Shown: piece after piece, positions 17,751-28,148 of the stretch
Layout of the letters: the number at the start of each line of letters is the position of its first letter
How positions within the stretch are numbered: the first letter of the stretch is position 1
Assembly (NCBI RefSeq): GCF_015555905.1
Contig: NZ_JADNLK010000008.1
Span: 85,876 to 149,875 of the forward strand
Reading direction: 5' to 3'
From: Clostridium sp. D43t1_170807_H7
Lineage (GTDB): Bacteria > Bacillota > Clostridia > Clostridiales > Clostridiaceae
Length of the DNA: 64,000 nucleotides
Made by a program: the position numbers and the translations under genes
Notes under the pieces: model-generated
Seen by the model: only the letters and a program-made list of their open reading frames with translations
Told to the model about the DNA's origin: nothing
The model's database searches: none

Positions 17751-19025
17751 ATGTGGCGATTTTTAAAGTTTGTAGTATTTTCAATAATAATTGTGACTTT
17801 ATCATTTGGAATTTATAAACTTAGTAATAGATATGATTTAAATCTTATTTATAAAAATGTAGATTGGTCTATAAATACAAAAGGTTTAGAGGGTGCAGTT
17901 TCTTTTGACTTTGATAAAGAAAATAACTTATACATAGCATTTAAAAATACTATTAAGATGATCAATAAGGATAATAAAGAGGAAATTTTACTTTATGATA
18001 AGTGTTTAAATATATATGATATAGCTTGCTATAATGATGATATTATAATTGCAAGTGATAATAGAGTGCTATTGTACGATGTAAATAAGGAGCAATATAC
18101 AGAGTTAATTAATGGTTTACCTAATAATGGGCTTAATTACAAAACAAATATTATTTTGAATGGAGAGTATTTATATGTGAGTATAGGATCCAATACTAAT
18201 TCTGGAGTTGTTGATGAGAATAATAAAAATGAGGATAAAGCATCTTTTGAGTGGGAGTCGACTGGAATAGGGTATAGTAACAATTATGCATTTACACCCT
18301 TTGGGGAAGGCATTACTGAAGGACAGAAAATTAAGGAAAATGCTTTGAGTAACGCAAGTATTTTGAGATACGACTTAAATAGCAAAGAATTTATAACATA
18401 TGCTACAGGGATTAGAAATGTTGAAGGGTTAGCAGTAAATAGTATAGGAAAGTTAACAGCTATAGTTGGAGGTATGGAAGATAATGGAGTCAGATCTGTT
18501 AAAGATGATGTGGATTATATATATGATATAAAAGAAAAAGCTTGGTATGGATGGCCAGATTTCAGTGGAGGAGATCCTATTACATCTCCAAGATTTTCAG
18601 ATGGAACTAACAAGTTATCATTTGTTATAGCTAATCATCCAACAGAAGTTACTTTAGCGCCTAGATATCAGCATGATAAAGTATCTGCTCTAAGTGGATT
18701 AACTATTGACTATGAAGGAAAATGTTTTCCTAAGGATACGGTAATATTTGCAGATAATGTAGAAAACTATATATATGTTTTAACTGAAGATGATGCATCA
18801 AAAGCAATATTAGCATTAGATAAGGAAAGTCATGTAGAAAAAATAAGATATAATGATGCAAATATATATATATTGGATAGTAAAGGGGGTTGTTTATACA
18901 AGATAGGTGGCCAAGTAAATACAACTATATTCAATTTACCAAATGTAATTTGGATATTTATTATAGTTTTTGTAATGTCAATAATAATAGCTCTAATGTA
19001 TAAAATTAAGATTAGAAAAAAATAA
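17751..19025 (+). CDS. Membrane-tethered beta-propeller protein, glucose/sorbosone dehydrogenase-like
   Basis: 424 aa. An N-terminal membrane segment (residues 5-23) and a C-terminal one (about 398-418) flank a soluble propeller domain, which should be outside the cell. Repeated strands such as AVSFDFDKENNLYIAF and EGLAVNSIGKLTAIVGG fit NHL/six-bladed propeller repeats. AWYGWPDFSGGDPIT resembles the YGWP motif of PQQ-dependent sugar dehydrogenases (GSDH/sorbosone family), though the His and Arg residues expected around the cofactor are not evident. Start ATG after GGGGGAGGGAG. Enzymatic activity is uncertain; a binding or cell-surface role is equally possible. Confidence 0.75.
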   Translation: MWRFLKFVVFSIIIVTLSFGIYKLSNRYDLNLIYKNVDWSINTKGLEGAVSFDFDKENNLYIAFKNTIKMINKDNKEEILLYDKCLNIYDIACYNDDIIIASDNRVLLYDVNKEQYTELINGLPNNGLNYKTNIILNGEYLYVSIGSNTNSGVVDENNKNEDKASFEWESTGIGYSNNYAFTPFGEGITEGQKIKENALSNASILRYDLNSKEFITYATGIRNVEGLAVNSIGKLTAIVGGMEDNGVRSVKDDVDYIYDIKEKAWYGWPDFSGGDPITSPRFSDGTNKLSFVIANHPTEVTLAPRYQHDKVSALSGLTIDYEGKCFPKDTVIFADNVENYIYVLTEDDASKAILALDKESHVEKIRYNDANIYILDSKGGCLYKIGGQVNTTIFNLPNVIWIFIIVFVMSIIIALMYKIKIRKK

Positions 19026-19035
19026 ATAGTAACAT

Positions 19036-19072
19036 AAAAATATTTTGAAATTTATTTTCAAAATATTTTTTT
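19036..19072 (+). terminator. Intrinsic terminator
   Basis: Perfect 15-bp AT-rich stem (19036-19050 with 19056-19070) around TTTAT, running into a T tract. Ends the propeller gene. Confidence 0.8.
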
Positions 19073-19242
19073 GCATTAATATAGATAAATGAGGTAATAT
19101 ACATGAGTAAGAATAAATACTACAAAATCTGAATACATAATAAAAAATATGATTTAACTTAAAATAATTTACATAATTATACAAACATGATAGTAAAATT
19201 TATAAAGAATTAAAATTTTTTTATTTTAGGGGTGTGGTATTT

Positions 19243-19740
19243 ATGGGAAAAACAATTATATTAAACTTAAGCAATATAAAATTAACAGGAGATGTATTAG
19301 ACGTTGGAGAAAGTTATGGTGTAATATATAATATTTCAAAAGATACTATAGATGAAGTCTCAGTAGATTTATTAGAAGGTACAATTGATGAAAAAAATAC
19401 TTATGGAGAGTATGATACTTGTACAGTGTTTTTTTATTTAAGCAGCATATGGAGGGAGTCTAATAAAGTTAATTTAATTAGAGAAGCTAGTAAGTTAGTT
19501 AAGGTTGGAGGAGAAATATATATATGGGATATAAATAAAGAAATTGGTGAAGTATCAAATAATAAGGTTATGGCAGTATTACCATCAGGAAAAATAAAGG
19601 AGTTTGAGTTTAAAAATTTAAACCCGCTCTCTAAATCAAATATAGATGATACAAAAAGAATGTTGAGTGATATATATGATATAAAAGAAGAAAAAGTTTG
19701 GGAAGACATTTTTTTTGTAAGAGGTGAAAAAATAAAGTAA
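19243..19740 (+). CDS. Degenerate class I SAM methyltransferase-like protein
   Basis: 165 aa from the ATG at 19243, placed after AGGGGTGTGG; a GTG nine bases earlier is less likely since it overlaps the ribosome binding site. GDVLDVGESYGVIYNI resembles motif I of class I methyltransferases (LDVGxxxG), and ASKLVKVGGEIYIWD resembles the motif around the later beta-strand (LKPGGxLyixd). The protein is short for the family, and the acidic residue after beta-2 is not clear, so it may be inactive or a partner protein. The next gene (radical SAM) begins 21 bases downstream; the two look like one operon. Confidence 0.65.
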   Translation: MGKTIILNLSNIKLTGDVLDVGESYGVIYNISKDTIDEVSVDLLEGTIDEKNTYGEYDTCTVFFYLSSIWRESNKVNLIREASKLVKVGGEIYIWDINKEIGEVSNNKVMAVLPSGKIKEFEFKNLNPLSKSNIDDTKRMLSDIYDIKEEKVWEDIFFVRGEKIK

Positions 19741-19761
19741 TTAAACGAAAGGAAGAAAAAA

Positions 19762-21438
19762 ATGAAGGTATTATTAACAGCTATAAATTCAAAATTTGTT
19801 CATAGCAATTTAGCGGTTAGATATTTAAAGGCGTTTACGGAGGATATGGATTATGAATGCCAAATAAGAGAATTTTCAATAAATGATAGAGATGAAAAAA
19901 TATTAGAGGAGATAATTAAAGAAAAAGCAGATGTAGTAGCTTTTTCAACATATATTTGGAATATAGAAATAGTTAAAAGGTTATCAAATTTAATAAAGTT
20001 AGTGGACGAGAATATAAAAATTGTTTATGGTGGGCCTGAAGTTTCTTATGATAGTTTAAATATACTAAAAGAACTTTCTGGAGATTATGTAATTCAAGGA
20101 GAGGGAGAAAAAACTTATAGGGAGTTTGTAGAATATTTACTTGGAGCTAGAAGTATAAGGGATATTAGAGGCCTGTACTTTAAGGAAAATAATGAAGTTA
20201 TTAGTAACGGTAATAGACCACTTATGAATATGGATGAAATAGTGTTTCCATATAAGGAAGATGAAAATTTAGATAATAAAATAGTATACTATGAAGCTTC
20301 TAGAGGTTGTCCTTTTAATTGTAAATATTGTCTTTCTTCCACTACACATGGTGTGAGATTTTTAAATATAGAAAGAGTTAAAAAGGAATTACAATATTTT
20401 ATAAATAAAAAAGTTAGATTAGTTAAGTTTGTTGATAGAACATTTAATTGTAATTTTAAATTTTCAATGGCTATATGGGAATTCTTAATAAATGCAGATA
20501 CTAATACACAATTCCATTTTGAAATTTCTGCAGATATATTAAAACCACAGGAATTAGAGTTGTTAAGAAAAGCGCCAAAGGATAGATTCCAATTTGAGGT
20601 AGGTGTACAAACAACTAATGATGAGGTGTTAAATAAAATAAATAGATTTGTTAATTTTAGTGATATAAAAGAAAAGGTAGTTGAATTGCTTGAGATTAAA
20701 AATATTAAGCAACATTTAGACTTAATAGCAGGCTTGCCAGGAGAAGATATAGTATCATTTAAAAAATCATTTAATGATGTTTATAGTATAGGACCAGAAG
20801 AAATCCAGTTAGGATTTTTAAAATTACTTAGAGGATCTTCTATGAGAGAAGAAGCTGAAGAGTATGGAATGAAGTATTCTCCATATCCTCCATATGAAAT
20901 ATTACAAACTAATGATATATCATATGATGAACTTTTAATATTAAAAAAAGTAGAAAGTATGGTTGATAAATATTATAACTCTCAAAAATTCAACAACATA
21001 ATAAAATATTTAATAAAAAGCTTTGAAACTCCATATGATTTTTATTTAGAATTAGGAAATTATTTTGATAAAAAAGGATACTTTGATAGAAATATAGGAA
21101 ATAGTGAGTATTATAAAGTATTTTTAGATTTTAATATGGATATAACAAAGTTAGATAGTGAAATATTAAGAGATATAATAAAATATGATTATTTAATGTT
21201 TAATAAAAGGAGGGGAATGCCTGAGTTTTTAGGAAAAGGATTAGAAAAGAAAGCTGAAAATGAAATTAAGGATCTGCTTAGAGAGGAATACTCTTTTAAA
21301 GATTACTACATTGAAAGTTTTGTTATAAATATAGATGATTTTATACAAAATAATTGTATAAATAGGGAAAAGGTATATTTCCTATGTTCATATGAAGGTG
21401 AAATGATTGATATAACTAAAAAAGTAAAACAGAATTAA
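19762..21438 (+). CDS. B12-binding-domain radical SAM protein (DUF4080 type)
   Basis: 558 aa. The N-terminal cobalamin-binding-like domain starts MKVLLTAINSKFVHSNLAVRYL and has VYGGPEVSYD and DYVIQGEGEKTYREFVEYL, typical of this class. The radical SAM core has CPFNCKYC (CxxxCxxC, 4Fe-4S cluster) near residue 186, then LVKFVDRTFNCN and LIAGLPGED. The C-terminal ~200 residues fit DUF4080. Such proteins catalyse unknown methylation or radical steps; the substrate is not known. Classical His of the B12-binding DxHxxG motif is not seen, so cobalamin binding may be weak or absent. Ribosome binding site AAAGGAAG. Confidence 0.88.
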   Translation: MKVLLTAINSKFVHSNLAVRYLKAFTEDMDYECQIREFSINDRDEKILEEIIKEKADVVAFSTYIWNIEIVKRLSNLIKLVDENIKIVYGGPEVSYDSLNILKELSGDYVIQGEGEKTYREFVEYLLGARSIRDIRGLYFKENNEVISNGNRPLMNMDEIVFPYKEDENLDNKIVYYEASRGCPFNCKYCLSSTTHGVRFLNIERVKKELQYFINKKVRLVKFVDRTFNCNFKFSMAIWEFLINADTNTQFHFEISADILKPQELELLRKAPKDRFQFEVGVQTTNDEVLNKINRFVNFSDIKEKVVELLEIKNIKQHLDLIAGLPGEDIVSFKKSFNDVYSIGPEEIQLGFLKLLRGSSMREEAEEYGMKYSPYPPYEILQTNDISYDELLILKKVESMVDKYYNSQKFNNIIKYLIKSFETPYDFYLELGNYFDKKGYFDRNIGNSEYYKVFLDFNMDITKLDSEILRDIIKYDYLMFNKRRGMPEFLGKGLEKKAENEIKDLLREEYSFKDYYIESFVINIDDFIQNNCINREKVYFLCSYEGEMIDITKKVKQN

Positions 21439-21535
21439 TATTATGAAAAGTATATAAAAAACAAATAGATTTTTTGGAAAATGAATAATTATTGTAATAT
21501 TAAAATGTTGTTTAGGAAATGTTAACAAAAAAAAG

Positions 21536-21563
21536 TTGAAAAATTGTAAAAACAGTGTATAAT
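21536..21563 (+). promoter_or_regulatory. SigA promoter of the V-ATPase operon
   Basis: TTGAAA (21536-21541) and TATAAT (21558-21563), 16-bp spacer. A transcript from about 21570 would have an 80-base leader before ntpF. Confidence 0.6.
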
Positions 21564-21649
21564 TAATAAAGAGATAAAAAGTAATTAATACTATATAAAG
21601 TATTAATATTTATATTATCCAACTTGTATATAGTAAAGGTGGTGAGACT

Positions 21650-21976
21650 TTGGCATTAGAGGCAATTAATGAGATAAAAGAAGCTGAAAAAAAAGCAGAA
21701 TTAATAATTTCAGAAGCTAAGCAAAAAGCAAAAGAAATTGTTAGTGATGCAGCTAAAGAAGCAGAAGTCAAATATGACGAAATAATAAATGGTGCTAAAA
21801 TAAAAGCTAATAATTTATTAAATGCGGCTTTAGAAGAAGGAAATAGCAGTGCACAACCTATTTTAAATATGGGTGAAAAAGACATAGAGGCTATACGTAA
21901 TATGTCTCAAGAAGTAAAAGATAATGCTATTAATATAGTTGTTGAGAGGATAGTGAAGATTCATGGCAATAGTTAA
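21650..21976 (+). CDS. ntpF: V-type ATPase peripheral stalk subunit (G/H type)
   Basis: 108 aa, almost entirely a charged coiled coil (EAINEIKEAEKKAELIISEAKQKAKEIV...), as in subunit G/H (NtpF in E. hirae), which pairs with subunit E to form the peripheral stalk between headpiece and membrane. Starts with TTG at 21650 after AAAGGTGGTGAG; family-typical MALEAINEIKEAE start. First gene of the operon; its end overlaps ntpI by 14 bases. Confidence 0.88.
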   Translation: MALEAINEIKEAEKKAELIISEAKQKAKEIVSDAAKEAEVKYDEIINGAKIKANNLLNAALEEGNSSAQPILNMGEKDIEAIRNMSQEVKDNAINIVVERIVKIHGNS

Positions 21977-23912
21977 GATGAACAAATTCACTTTGCTAAC
22001 CTTTGAATCAAAGAAAGAAGAGCTTCTTCGTAGACTACAAGGATTTTCAAATGTAGAGTTTATAAACTTACAAGATGAAAATTTATTAGAAGCTAATGAA
22101 GTTTTACAGTCTCTTTCAAAAGATGAGGTAGATTCAAATATAGCAAAGTATGAAGAAGATTTATCAAAGGCTAAAACTACTCTAGACTTTTTAACTAGCT
22201 ATATGCCTAAAAAGTCAGGATTAAAAGCATTAGAGGATGACAAGGAATACTTAACTATTGATGAGTTAGAAAAAGCAGTTAAAAATATTAACTGGCATGA
22301 AATCTATAGCAAAGTTAAGGAAAAGGAAGATGAGCTTCACAGCTTAGAAAGCAAGATTACTAAGCTAGAAGGCGAAATTGAAGTTTTAACTCCATGGCAA
22401 GCCTTAGATATTTCTTTTGAAGCTCTAAATGAGCTAAATGCAGTATCAACTTTTGTTGGAAGTATTTCAAAGCAATATGAAGCACAACTTAATGAAAGTT
22501 TAGATGCTGAGTATGTTGAGATTATTTCAAGAGGTAATAACGACATAAATATAGTAGTCGTGGCTTTAAAAGAAAGACATGATGAAGTATTAAATCTTTT
22601 AAGAGGATTTGGATTTAGTTCATTTAAATCAGAGTTTGATGAAATACCACAAGTAGTTATTACAAATCATGCTCATGAAATAGAAGAATTAAAATCTAAA
22701 ATATTCTTTGTAAAAGAAGAAGTAGCTTCTTTTGAAGAAGACTACAAAAAGATGAAGTTAGTTTATGATTATCTTACAAATGCTGTTTTAAGATATAAAG
22801 CATCAAATAACTTCTTAAGAACTACTAATACTGTTACTATTCAAGGATGGTGTGGAGTAGAGAAAAATGAACAACTTCAAAAAATATGTAAAGAAGTTTT
22901 AAAAGATGATTATTACATATCATTTGAAGATGTAAAAGAAGATGAGATAGATGAAGTTCCAGTTAAACTTAAAAATGGACTACTTAACAAAACATTTGAA
23001 TCTGTAACAGAAATGTATAGTTTACCAAAATATAATGAAGTAGATCCTACTCCATTATTAGTACCATTCTATTTAATATTCTTTGGTATGATGGTAGCAG
23101 ATGTTGGATACGGATTAGTAATGTTAATTGCTGCATTCTGTGCAATGAAATTCTTAAAATTAAATAAGAAAAATCAAGACTTCGCTAGATTCTTCTTATT
23201 CTTAAGTATACCTACTATAGTTATAGGTTTAATTTATGGATCATTCTTTGGAGATGCAGTAAAAATACCAGGACTTATAAATCCAACGAAAGATGTTAAT
23301 ACACTTTTAGTTGCTTCAATAGTATTTGGTGTTATACAAATATTCTTTGGATTATTTGTAAAAGCTTATAGTTTAATTAAAGCTGGAAAACCAAAAGATG
23401 CATTTTATGATGTTGGTTCATGGCTTATAACTTTAATATCAATTGGTGTATTAGCTGGTTGTATAATGCTTGGATGGCCATCAGTAATTAAATATATTGC
23501 AATTGCAGCAATGATATTTGGTATGTTAGTTATAGTATTAACTGGTGGTAGAGCTGAAAAGACAAAAGGTGCTCAAATAGGGCAAGGTTTATATGCTTTA
23601 TATGGAATAACAGGTTATATTGGTGACTTAGTTTCATATACAAGACTTATGGCATTAGGATTATCAGGTGGAAGTATTGCGATGGCATTAAATCTTTTAA
23701 TGAAATCATTAACTGGACCATTTATAGTACTTATACCATTTGTATTCGTAGCAGCTCATATATTTAACTTATTACTTGGGTTATTAGGAGCATACGTTCA
23801 TACGGCAAGATTACAATACGTAGAATATTTCTCAAAATTCTATGAAGGTGGAGGAAGAGCATTTACTCCATTCAAAGCATCAGAAAAATATATGAATTTA
23901 AAAGAAAACTAG
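21963..23912 (+). CDS. ntpI: V-type ATPase subunit I (a-subunit type)
   Basis: 649 aa. A cytoplasmic N-terminal half with coiled coil (residues about 1-340) connects to the peripheral stalks; the C-terminal half has about seven membrane segments and forms the ion half-channels against the K ring. The essential Arg region is seen in GDLVSYTRLMALGLSGGSIA near residue 560, typical of the family. Overlaps ntpF, is followed 12 bases later by ntpK. Start ATG 21963 (MAIVKMNKFTLLTF) is family typical. Confidence 0.95.
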   Translation: MAIVKMNKFTLLTFESKKEELLRRLQGFSNVEFINLQDENLLEANEVLQSLSKDEVDSNIAKYEEDLSKAKTTLDFLTSYMPKKSGLKALEDDKEYLTIDELEKAVKNINWHEIYSKVKEKEDELHSLESKITKLEGEIEVLTPWQALDISFEALNELNAVSTFVGSISKQYEAQLNESLDAEYVEIISRGNNDINIVVVALKERHDEVLNLLRGFGFSSFKSEFDEIPQVVITNHAHEIEELKSKIFFVKEEVASFEEDYKKMKLVYDYLTNAVLRYKASNNFLRTTNTVTIQGWCGVEKNEQLQKICKEVLKDDYYISFEDVKEDEIDEVPVKLKNGLLNKTFESVTEMYSLPKYNEVDPTPLLVPFYLIFFGMMVADVGYGLVMLIAAFCAMKFLKLNKKNQDFARFFLFLSIPTIVIGLIYGSFFGDAVKIPGLINPTKDVNTLLVASIVFGVIQIFFGLFVKAYSLIKAGKPKDAFYDVGSWLITLISIGVLAGCIMLGWPSVIKYIAIAAMIFGMLVIVLTGGRAEKTKGAQIGQGLYALYGITGYIGDLVSYTRLMALGLSGGSIAMALNLLMKSLTGPFIVLIPFVFVAAHIFNLLLGLLGAYVHTARLQYVEYFSKFYEGGGRAFTPFKASEKYMNLKEN

Positions 23913-24407
<495 letters not shown>

Positions 24408-24459
24408 TTTTACATGGCAATATGAAATTAGCGTCAATATAAGATTGGAGATATAAATT

Positions 24460-25044
24460 ATGTCAAATGTAAAGAATATAACTTCTAAAATCCTTAAGGA
24501 TGCAGAAGCTGGAAAGGAAAATATCTTAGCAACTGCTACTGAAGAAAAGAACAAAATTATTTCTAAAAAAGTAAGCAGTGCAAATGAAATTGCACAAGAA
24601 ATTTTAGATAAAGCTGAAGTTGAAGCTAAATCTAAAAAAGAAAGAGTAATTTCTAGCGCTAAACTAAAGGTTAGAAATAACAAATTAGCAGCTAAGCAAG
24701 AAATCATAGATGAAGTTTTTGAAAAGAGCATAGATAAATTAACAAAGTTATCTAAAGAAGAGTTCTTAAACTTTGTAAAAAATACAATTTCATCAATGAA
24801 TTTAACTGGAAAGCAAACATTAATTTTAAATGAAACAGGATTAAAGTTTGTAGATGCAGCTTTCATTGAAGAATTAAATAAAAAGGTAAATGCAGAAATT
24901 ACTTTAAGTGAAACTGCTGGTAACTTTAAAGGTGGTTTCATCTTAGAAAATAACGGCATAGAAATAAATAGCACTTATGAAGCTTTAGTAAGCTCATTAA
25001 GAGATGAGTTAGAGTTTGAAGTGGCAAAGGTGTTATTTAATTAA
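24460..25044 (+). CDS. ntpE: V-type ATPase peripheral stalk subunit E
   Basis: 194 aa. Charged N-terminal helix (KNITSKILKDAEAGKENILATATEEKN...) followed by a globular C-terminal domain with GNFKGGFILENNGIEINSTYEAL, a family signature. It pairs with the G/H subunit and holds the catalytic headpiece. Ribosome binding site TTGGAGA. Fourth gene of the operon. Confidence 0.9.
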   Translation: MSNVKNITSKILKDAEAGKENILATATEEKNKIISKKVSSANEIAQEILDKAEVEAKSKKERVISSAKLKVRNNKLAAKQEIIDEVFEKSIDKLTKLSKEEFLNFVKNTISSMNLTGKQTLILNETGLKFVDAAFIEELNKKVNAEITLSETAGNFKGGFILENNGIEINSTYEALVSSLRDELEFEVAKVLFN

Positions 25045-25055
25045 GGAGGGGTAGT

Positions 25056-26057
25056 ATGGATGTAATGCAATTTACTCAAGCTCTTTCAAGAATTTGGGTA
25101 TTGGAAACAAGACTCCTTGATAAGGCCAAAGTAGAAAGAATGTTAGAAGCTAATTCTGCTGATGAGGTTTTAAAAATACTTGGGGAAACTGAGTATGCAA
25201 ATATAATGGGTAATGTAAAAAGAGCGGCTGATTACGAAGAAATTCTAAGCACTGAACTTAAGAGAGTTTACAAATTAGTTTATGAACTATGCCCAGTAAA
25301 AGAAATCGTAGATTTAATGAGCATTAAATATAAATACCATAATATTAAGGTTTTATTAAAGGGAAAATTCTTAAATAAAGATTTTTCAAATATGCTAATA
25401 GATTTAGGAAAAGAAGATTTAAGTGATTTAAAGAGAAAAATTGATACAGATAATTTCAGAGACTTAAAAGGAAATGTTGAAAAAGCAGTTCTAGAAGTTA
25501 TAGCTGATTTTGAAGTAAACAAAGATCCTCAAAATATTGATATTATAGTAGATAGATATATGTTTAAAGAATTAGTAGAAATAAAGAAATCTTTAAATTA
25601 TAAGTTTACAGATAAACTTGTAAATGCAATTATTGATTCTACAAATATTAGAACTTTATTAAGAATTAAAAAGCAAGGCAAAGGAAGAGAATTTGCTTCA
25701 GAAGTATTAGTTAATGGTGGATCTATAAGTAAAGATACATTGGTATCTATATTAAATGAAACACCAGAAAATATTATTTCAAAATTAAGCACAAGTGTAT
25801 ATTCTGATTTAATAAAAGACGGTGTTGAAGGATATATAGCTACAAATTCAGCAAATCTTTTAGAAAAGTTAAGTGATAATTATATTATGGATCTTATGAA
25901 AACTGGTAAGCTAGTAACATTTGGGCCAGAAAGAATTTTATCATACATTTATGCTAAGGAAACAGAAATTAAAATAATAAGAATTATTATGGTAGGAAAG
26001 CTTAATAATATTGCTGAGGAAGTAATCAGAGAAAGGCTGCGTGATATTTATGTATAA
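25056..26057 (+). CDS. ntpC: V-type ATPase subunit C (d-subunit type)
   Basis: 333 aa soluble helical protein that sits as a socket on the rotor ring and receives the central shaft. Helical repeats such as [25 protein letters not shown] and [30 protein letters not shown] are typical of NtpC/AtpC. AGGAGGGG ribosome binding site 11 bases after ntpE. Overlaps the next gene by 8 bases. Confidence 0.93.
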   Translation: MDVMQFTQALSRIWVLETRLLDKAKVERMLEANSADEVLKILGETEYANIMGNVKRAADYEEILSTELKRVYKLVYELCPVKEIVDLMSIKYKYHNIKVLLKGKFLNKDFSNMLIDLGKEDLSDLKRKIDTDNFRDLKGNVEKAVLEVIADFEVNKDPQNIDIIVDRYMFKELVEIKKSLNYKFTDKLVNAIIDSTNIRTLLRIKKQGKGREFASEVLVNGGSISKDTLVSILNETPENIISKLSTSVYSDLIKDGVEGYIATNSANLLEKLSDNYIMDLMKTGKLVTFGPERILSYIYAKETEIKIIRIIMVGKLNNIAEEVIRERLRDIYV

Positions 26058-26361
26058 GAAAATCGGTGTAGTTGGTGATAAAGACTCAGTTTTAGCATTC
26101 AAAGCTATTGGAATAGATGTATTTCCAGTTGTAGAAGCTGATGAGGCTAGAATCGCTGTTGATAGAATGGCTATGAATGGATATGCAGTTATCTTCATAA
26201 CAGAGCAAGTTGCAGTAACTATTGAAGAAACAATTGAACGTTACAATAAGCAAATGCTTCCTGCTATAATCTTAATTCCAAGTAATCAAGGAACTCTAAA
26301 CATAGGTTCAAAGAGAATCAGCGATAGCGTAGAAAAAGCTGTTGGTGTAAATATTTTATAG
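26050..26361 (+). CDS. ntpG: V-type ATPase central stalk subunit F
   Basis: 103 aa, Rossmann-like small domain: [26 protein letters not shown], then [10 protein letters not shown] and [16 protein letters not shown]. It binds subunit D in the central shaft. ATG at 26050 overlaps the ntpC stop, the typical coupled arrangement, and gives the family-typical start; a GTG nine bases earlier would add three residues and cannot be excluded. Confidence 0.92.
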   Translation: MYKKIGVVGDKDSVLAFKAIGIDVFPVVEADEARIAVDRMAMNGYAVIFITEQVAVTIEETIERYNKQMLPAIILIPSNQGTLNIGSKRISDSVEKAVGVNIL

Positions 26362-26378
26362 GAAGGCAGGTTAGAAAT

Positions 26379-28148
26379 TTGAAGACCGGAAGAATAATCA
26401 AGGTTGCAGGTCCTTTAGTTGTTGCTGAAGGAATGGACGAAGCAAATATTTATGATATGGTTAAGGTTGGAGAAAAAGGTCTTATCGGAGAAATCATTGA
26501 AATGAGAGGCGATAAGGCATCTATCCAAGTTTACGAAGAAACTACAGGAATAGGGCCAGGGGACCCAGTTGTTACAACTGGAGAACCATTAAGTATAGAA
26601 CTTGGGCCAGGGCTTATAGAGTCAATGTTTGATGGAATACAAAGACCTCTAGATGCATTTGAAAAAGTAGCTCAATCACCATTCTTAACAAAAGGTGTTT
26701 CAGTTACTTCATTAAATAGAGAAAGAGTTTGGACTTTTAACCCTACAGTTGCAGTTGGAGATAAAGTTGAAGCTGGAGATGTAATAGGAACAGTTCAAGA
26801 AACTGCTGTTGTGTTACATAAAATAATGGTTCCTTATGGAATAGAAGGGACTGTTAAAGAAATAAAGAGCGGAGATTTCACAGTTGTTGATACAGTTTGT
26901 GTTGTTGAAACAGCTAAAGGCGATAGAGAAGTTCAATTAATGCAAAAATGGCCTGCAAGAAAAGGTAGACCATATGCACAAAAATTAAAGCCAGAAGCTC
27001 CAATGACTACAGGTCAAAGAGTTATCGATACATTCTTCCCAGTAGCTAAGGGGGGGGCTGCAGCCGTACCAGGTCCTTTCGGAGCAGGTAAGACAGTTGT
27101 TCAACACCAAATTGCAAAATGGGGAGATGCTGAAATAGTTGTTTACGTTGGATGCGGTGAGCGTGGTAACGAAATGACAGACGTTCTTAACGAGTTCCCA
27201 GAATTAAAAGACCCTAAAACTGGTGAATCTCTAATGAAGAGAACAGTTCTTATAGCTAATACTTCAAATATGCCAGTTGCTGCCAGAGAAGCTTGTATAT
27301 ACACAGGTATAACAATAGCTGAATACTTTAGAGATATGGGATACTCAGTATCAATTATGGCTGACTCTACTTCAAGATGGGCTGAGGCATTAAGAGAAAT
27401 GTCAGGTAGACTTGAAGAAATGCCAGGGGATGAAGGTTATCCAGCATACCTAGGTTCAAGACTTTCTGATTACTATGAAAGAGCTGGTAAAGTTGTTTGT
27501 TTAGGTAAAGATGGAAGACAAGGAGCTGTTACTGCAATTGGTGCGGTATCACCTCCAGGGGGAGACCTTTCAGAGCCAGTTACACAATCAACATTAAGAA
27601 TAGTTAAAGTTTTCTGGGGATTAGATGCTCAACTTGCATATAAGAGACACTTCCCAGCTATAAACTGGATTAACTCATATTCTTTATATTCTGACACAGT
27701 TGATGGTTACTTAAACAAAACTGTTGCTGAAGATTGGTCTGTTTTAAGACAAGAAGCTATGACTTTACTTCAAGAAGAATCAGGTTTACAAGAAATCGTA
27801 AGCTTAGTAGGTATAGATGCATTATCTGAAAAAGATAGATTAAAATTAGAAGTTGCTAAGTCTGTAAGAGAAGACTATTTACAACAAAATGGTTTCCACG
27901 AAATAGACACTTATACTTCATTAGATAAACAATACAAAATGTTAAAGCTTGTATTATTATTCAGAAAAGAAGCTGAAAGAGCTTTAGATGCAGGTGTTTA
28001 CTTAGATAAAATCTTAGAATTAGAAGTAAGAGATAAGATTGCAAGAAGTAAATATATCCATGAAGATAACATATCTAGAATGGATGAAATTGCTGCTGAA
28101 TTAAGAGCTAACATTGATACTTTAATCAACGAAGGAGGGGTTCTTTAA
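26379..28148 (+). CDS. ntpA: V-type ATPase catalytic subunit A
   Basis: 589 aa. ATP-hydrolysing subunit; Walker A GPFGAGKT at residues 232-239, and the arginine/DELSD-region pattern [38 protein letters not shown] that is diagnostic of subunit A. N-terminal domain has the long non-homologous insertion typical of V/A-type A subunits. Starts with TTG at 26379 after GGAAGGCAGG. One base overlap with ntpB implies coupling. Confidence 0.97.
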   Translation: MKTGRIIKVAGPLVVAEGMDEANIYDMVKVGEKGLIGEIIEMRGDKASIQVYEETTGIGPGDPVVTTGEPLSIELGPGLIESMFDGIQRPLDAFEKVAQSPFLTKGVSVTSLNRERVWTFNPTVAVGDKVEAGDVIGTVQETAVVLHKIMVPYGIEGTVKEIKSGDFTVVDTVCVVETAKGDREVQLMQKWPARKGRPYAQKLKPEAPMTTGQRVIDTFFPVAKGGAAAVPGPFGAGKTVVQHQIAKWGDAEIVVYVGCGERGNEMTDVLNEFPELKDPKTGESLMKRTVLIANTSNMPVAAREACIYTGITIAEYFRDMGYSVSIMADSTSRWAEALREMSGRLEEMPGDEGYPAYLGSRLSDYYERAGKVVCLGKDGRQGAVTAIGAVSPPGGDLSEPVTQSTLRIVKVFWGLDAQLAYKRHFPAINWINSYSLYSDTVDGYLNKTVAEDWSVLRQEAMTLLQEESGLQEIVSLVGIDALSEKDRLKLEVAKSVREDYLQQNGFHEIDTYTSLDKQYKMLKLVLLFRKEAERALDAGVYLDKILELEVRDKIARSKYIHEDNISRMDEIAAELRANIDTLINEGGVL

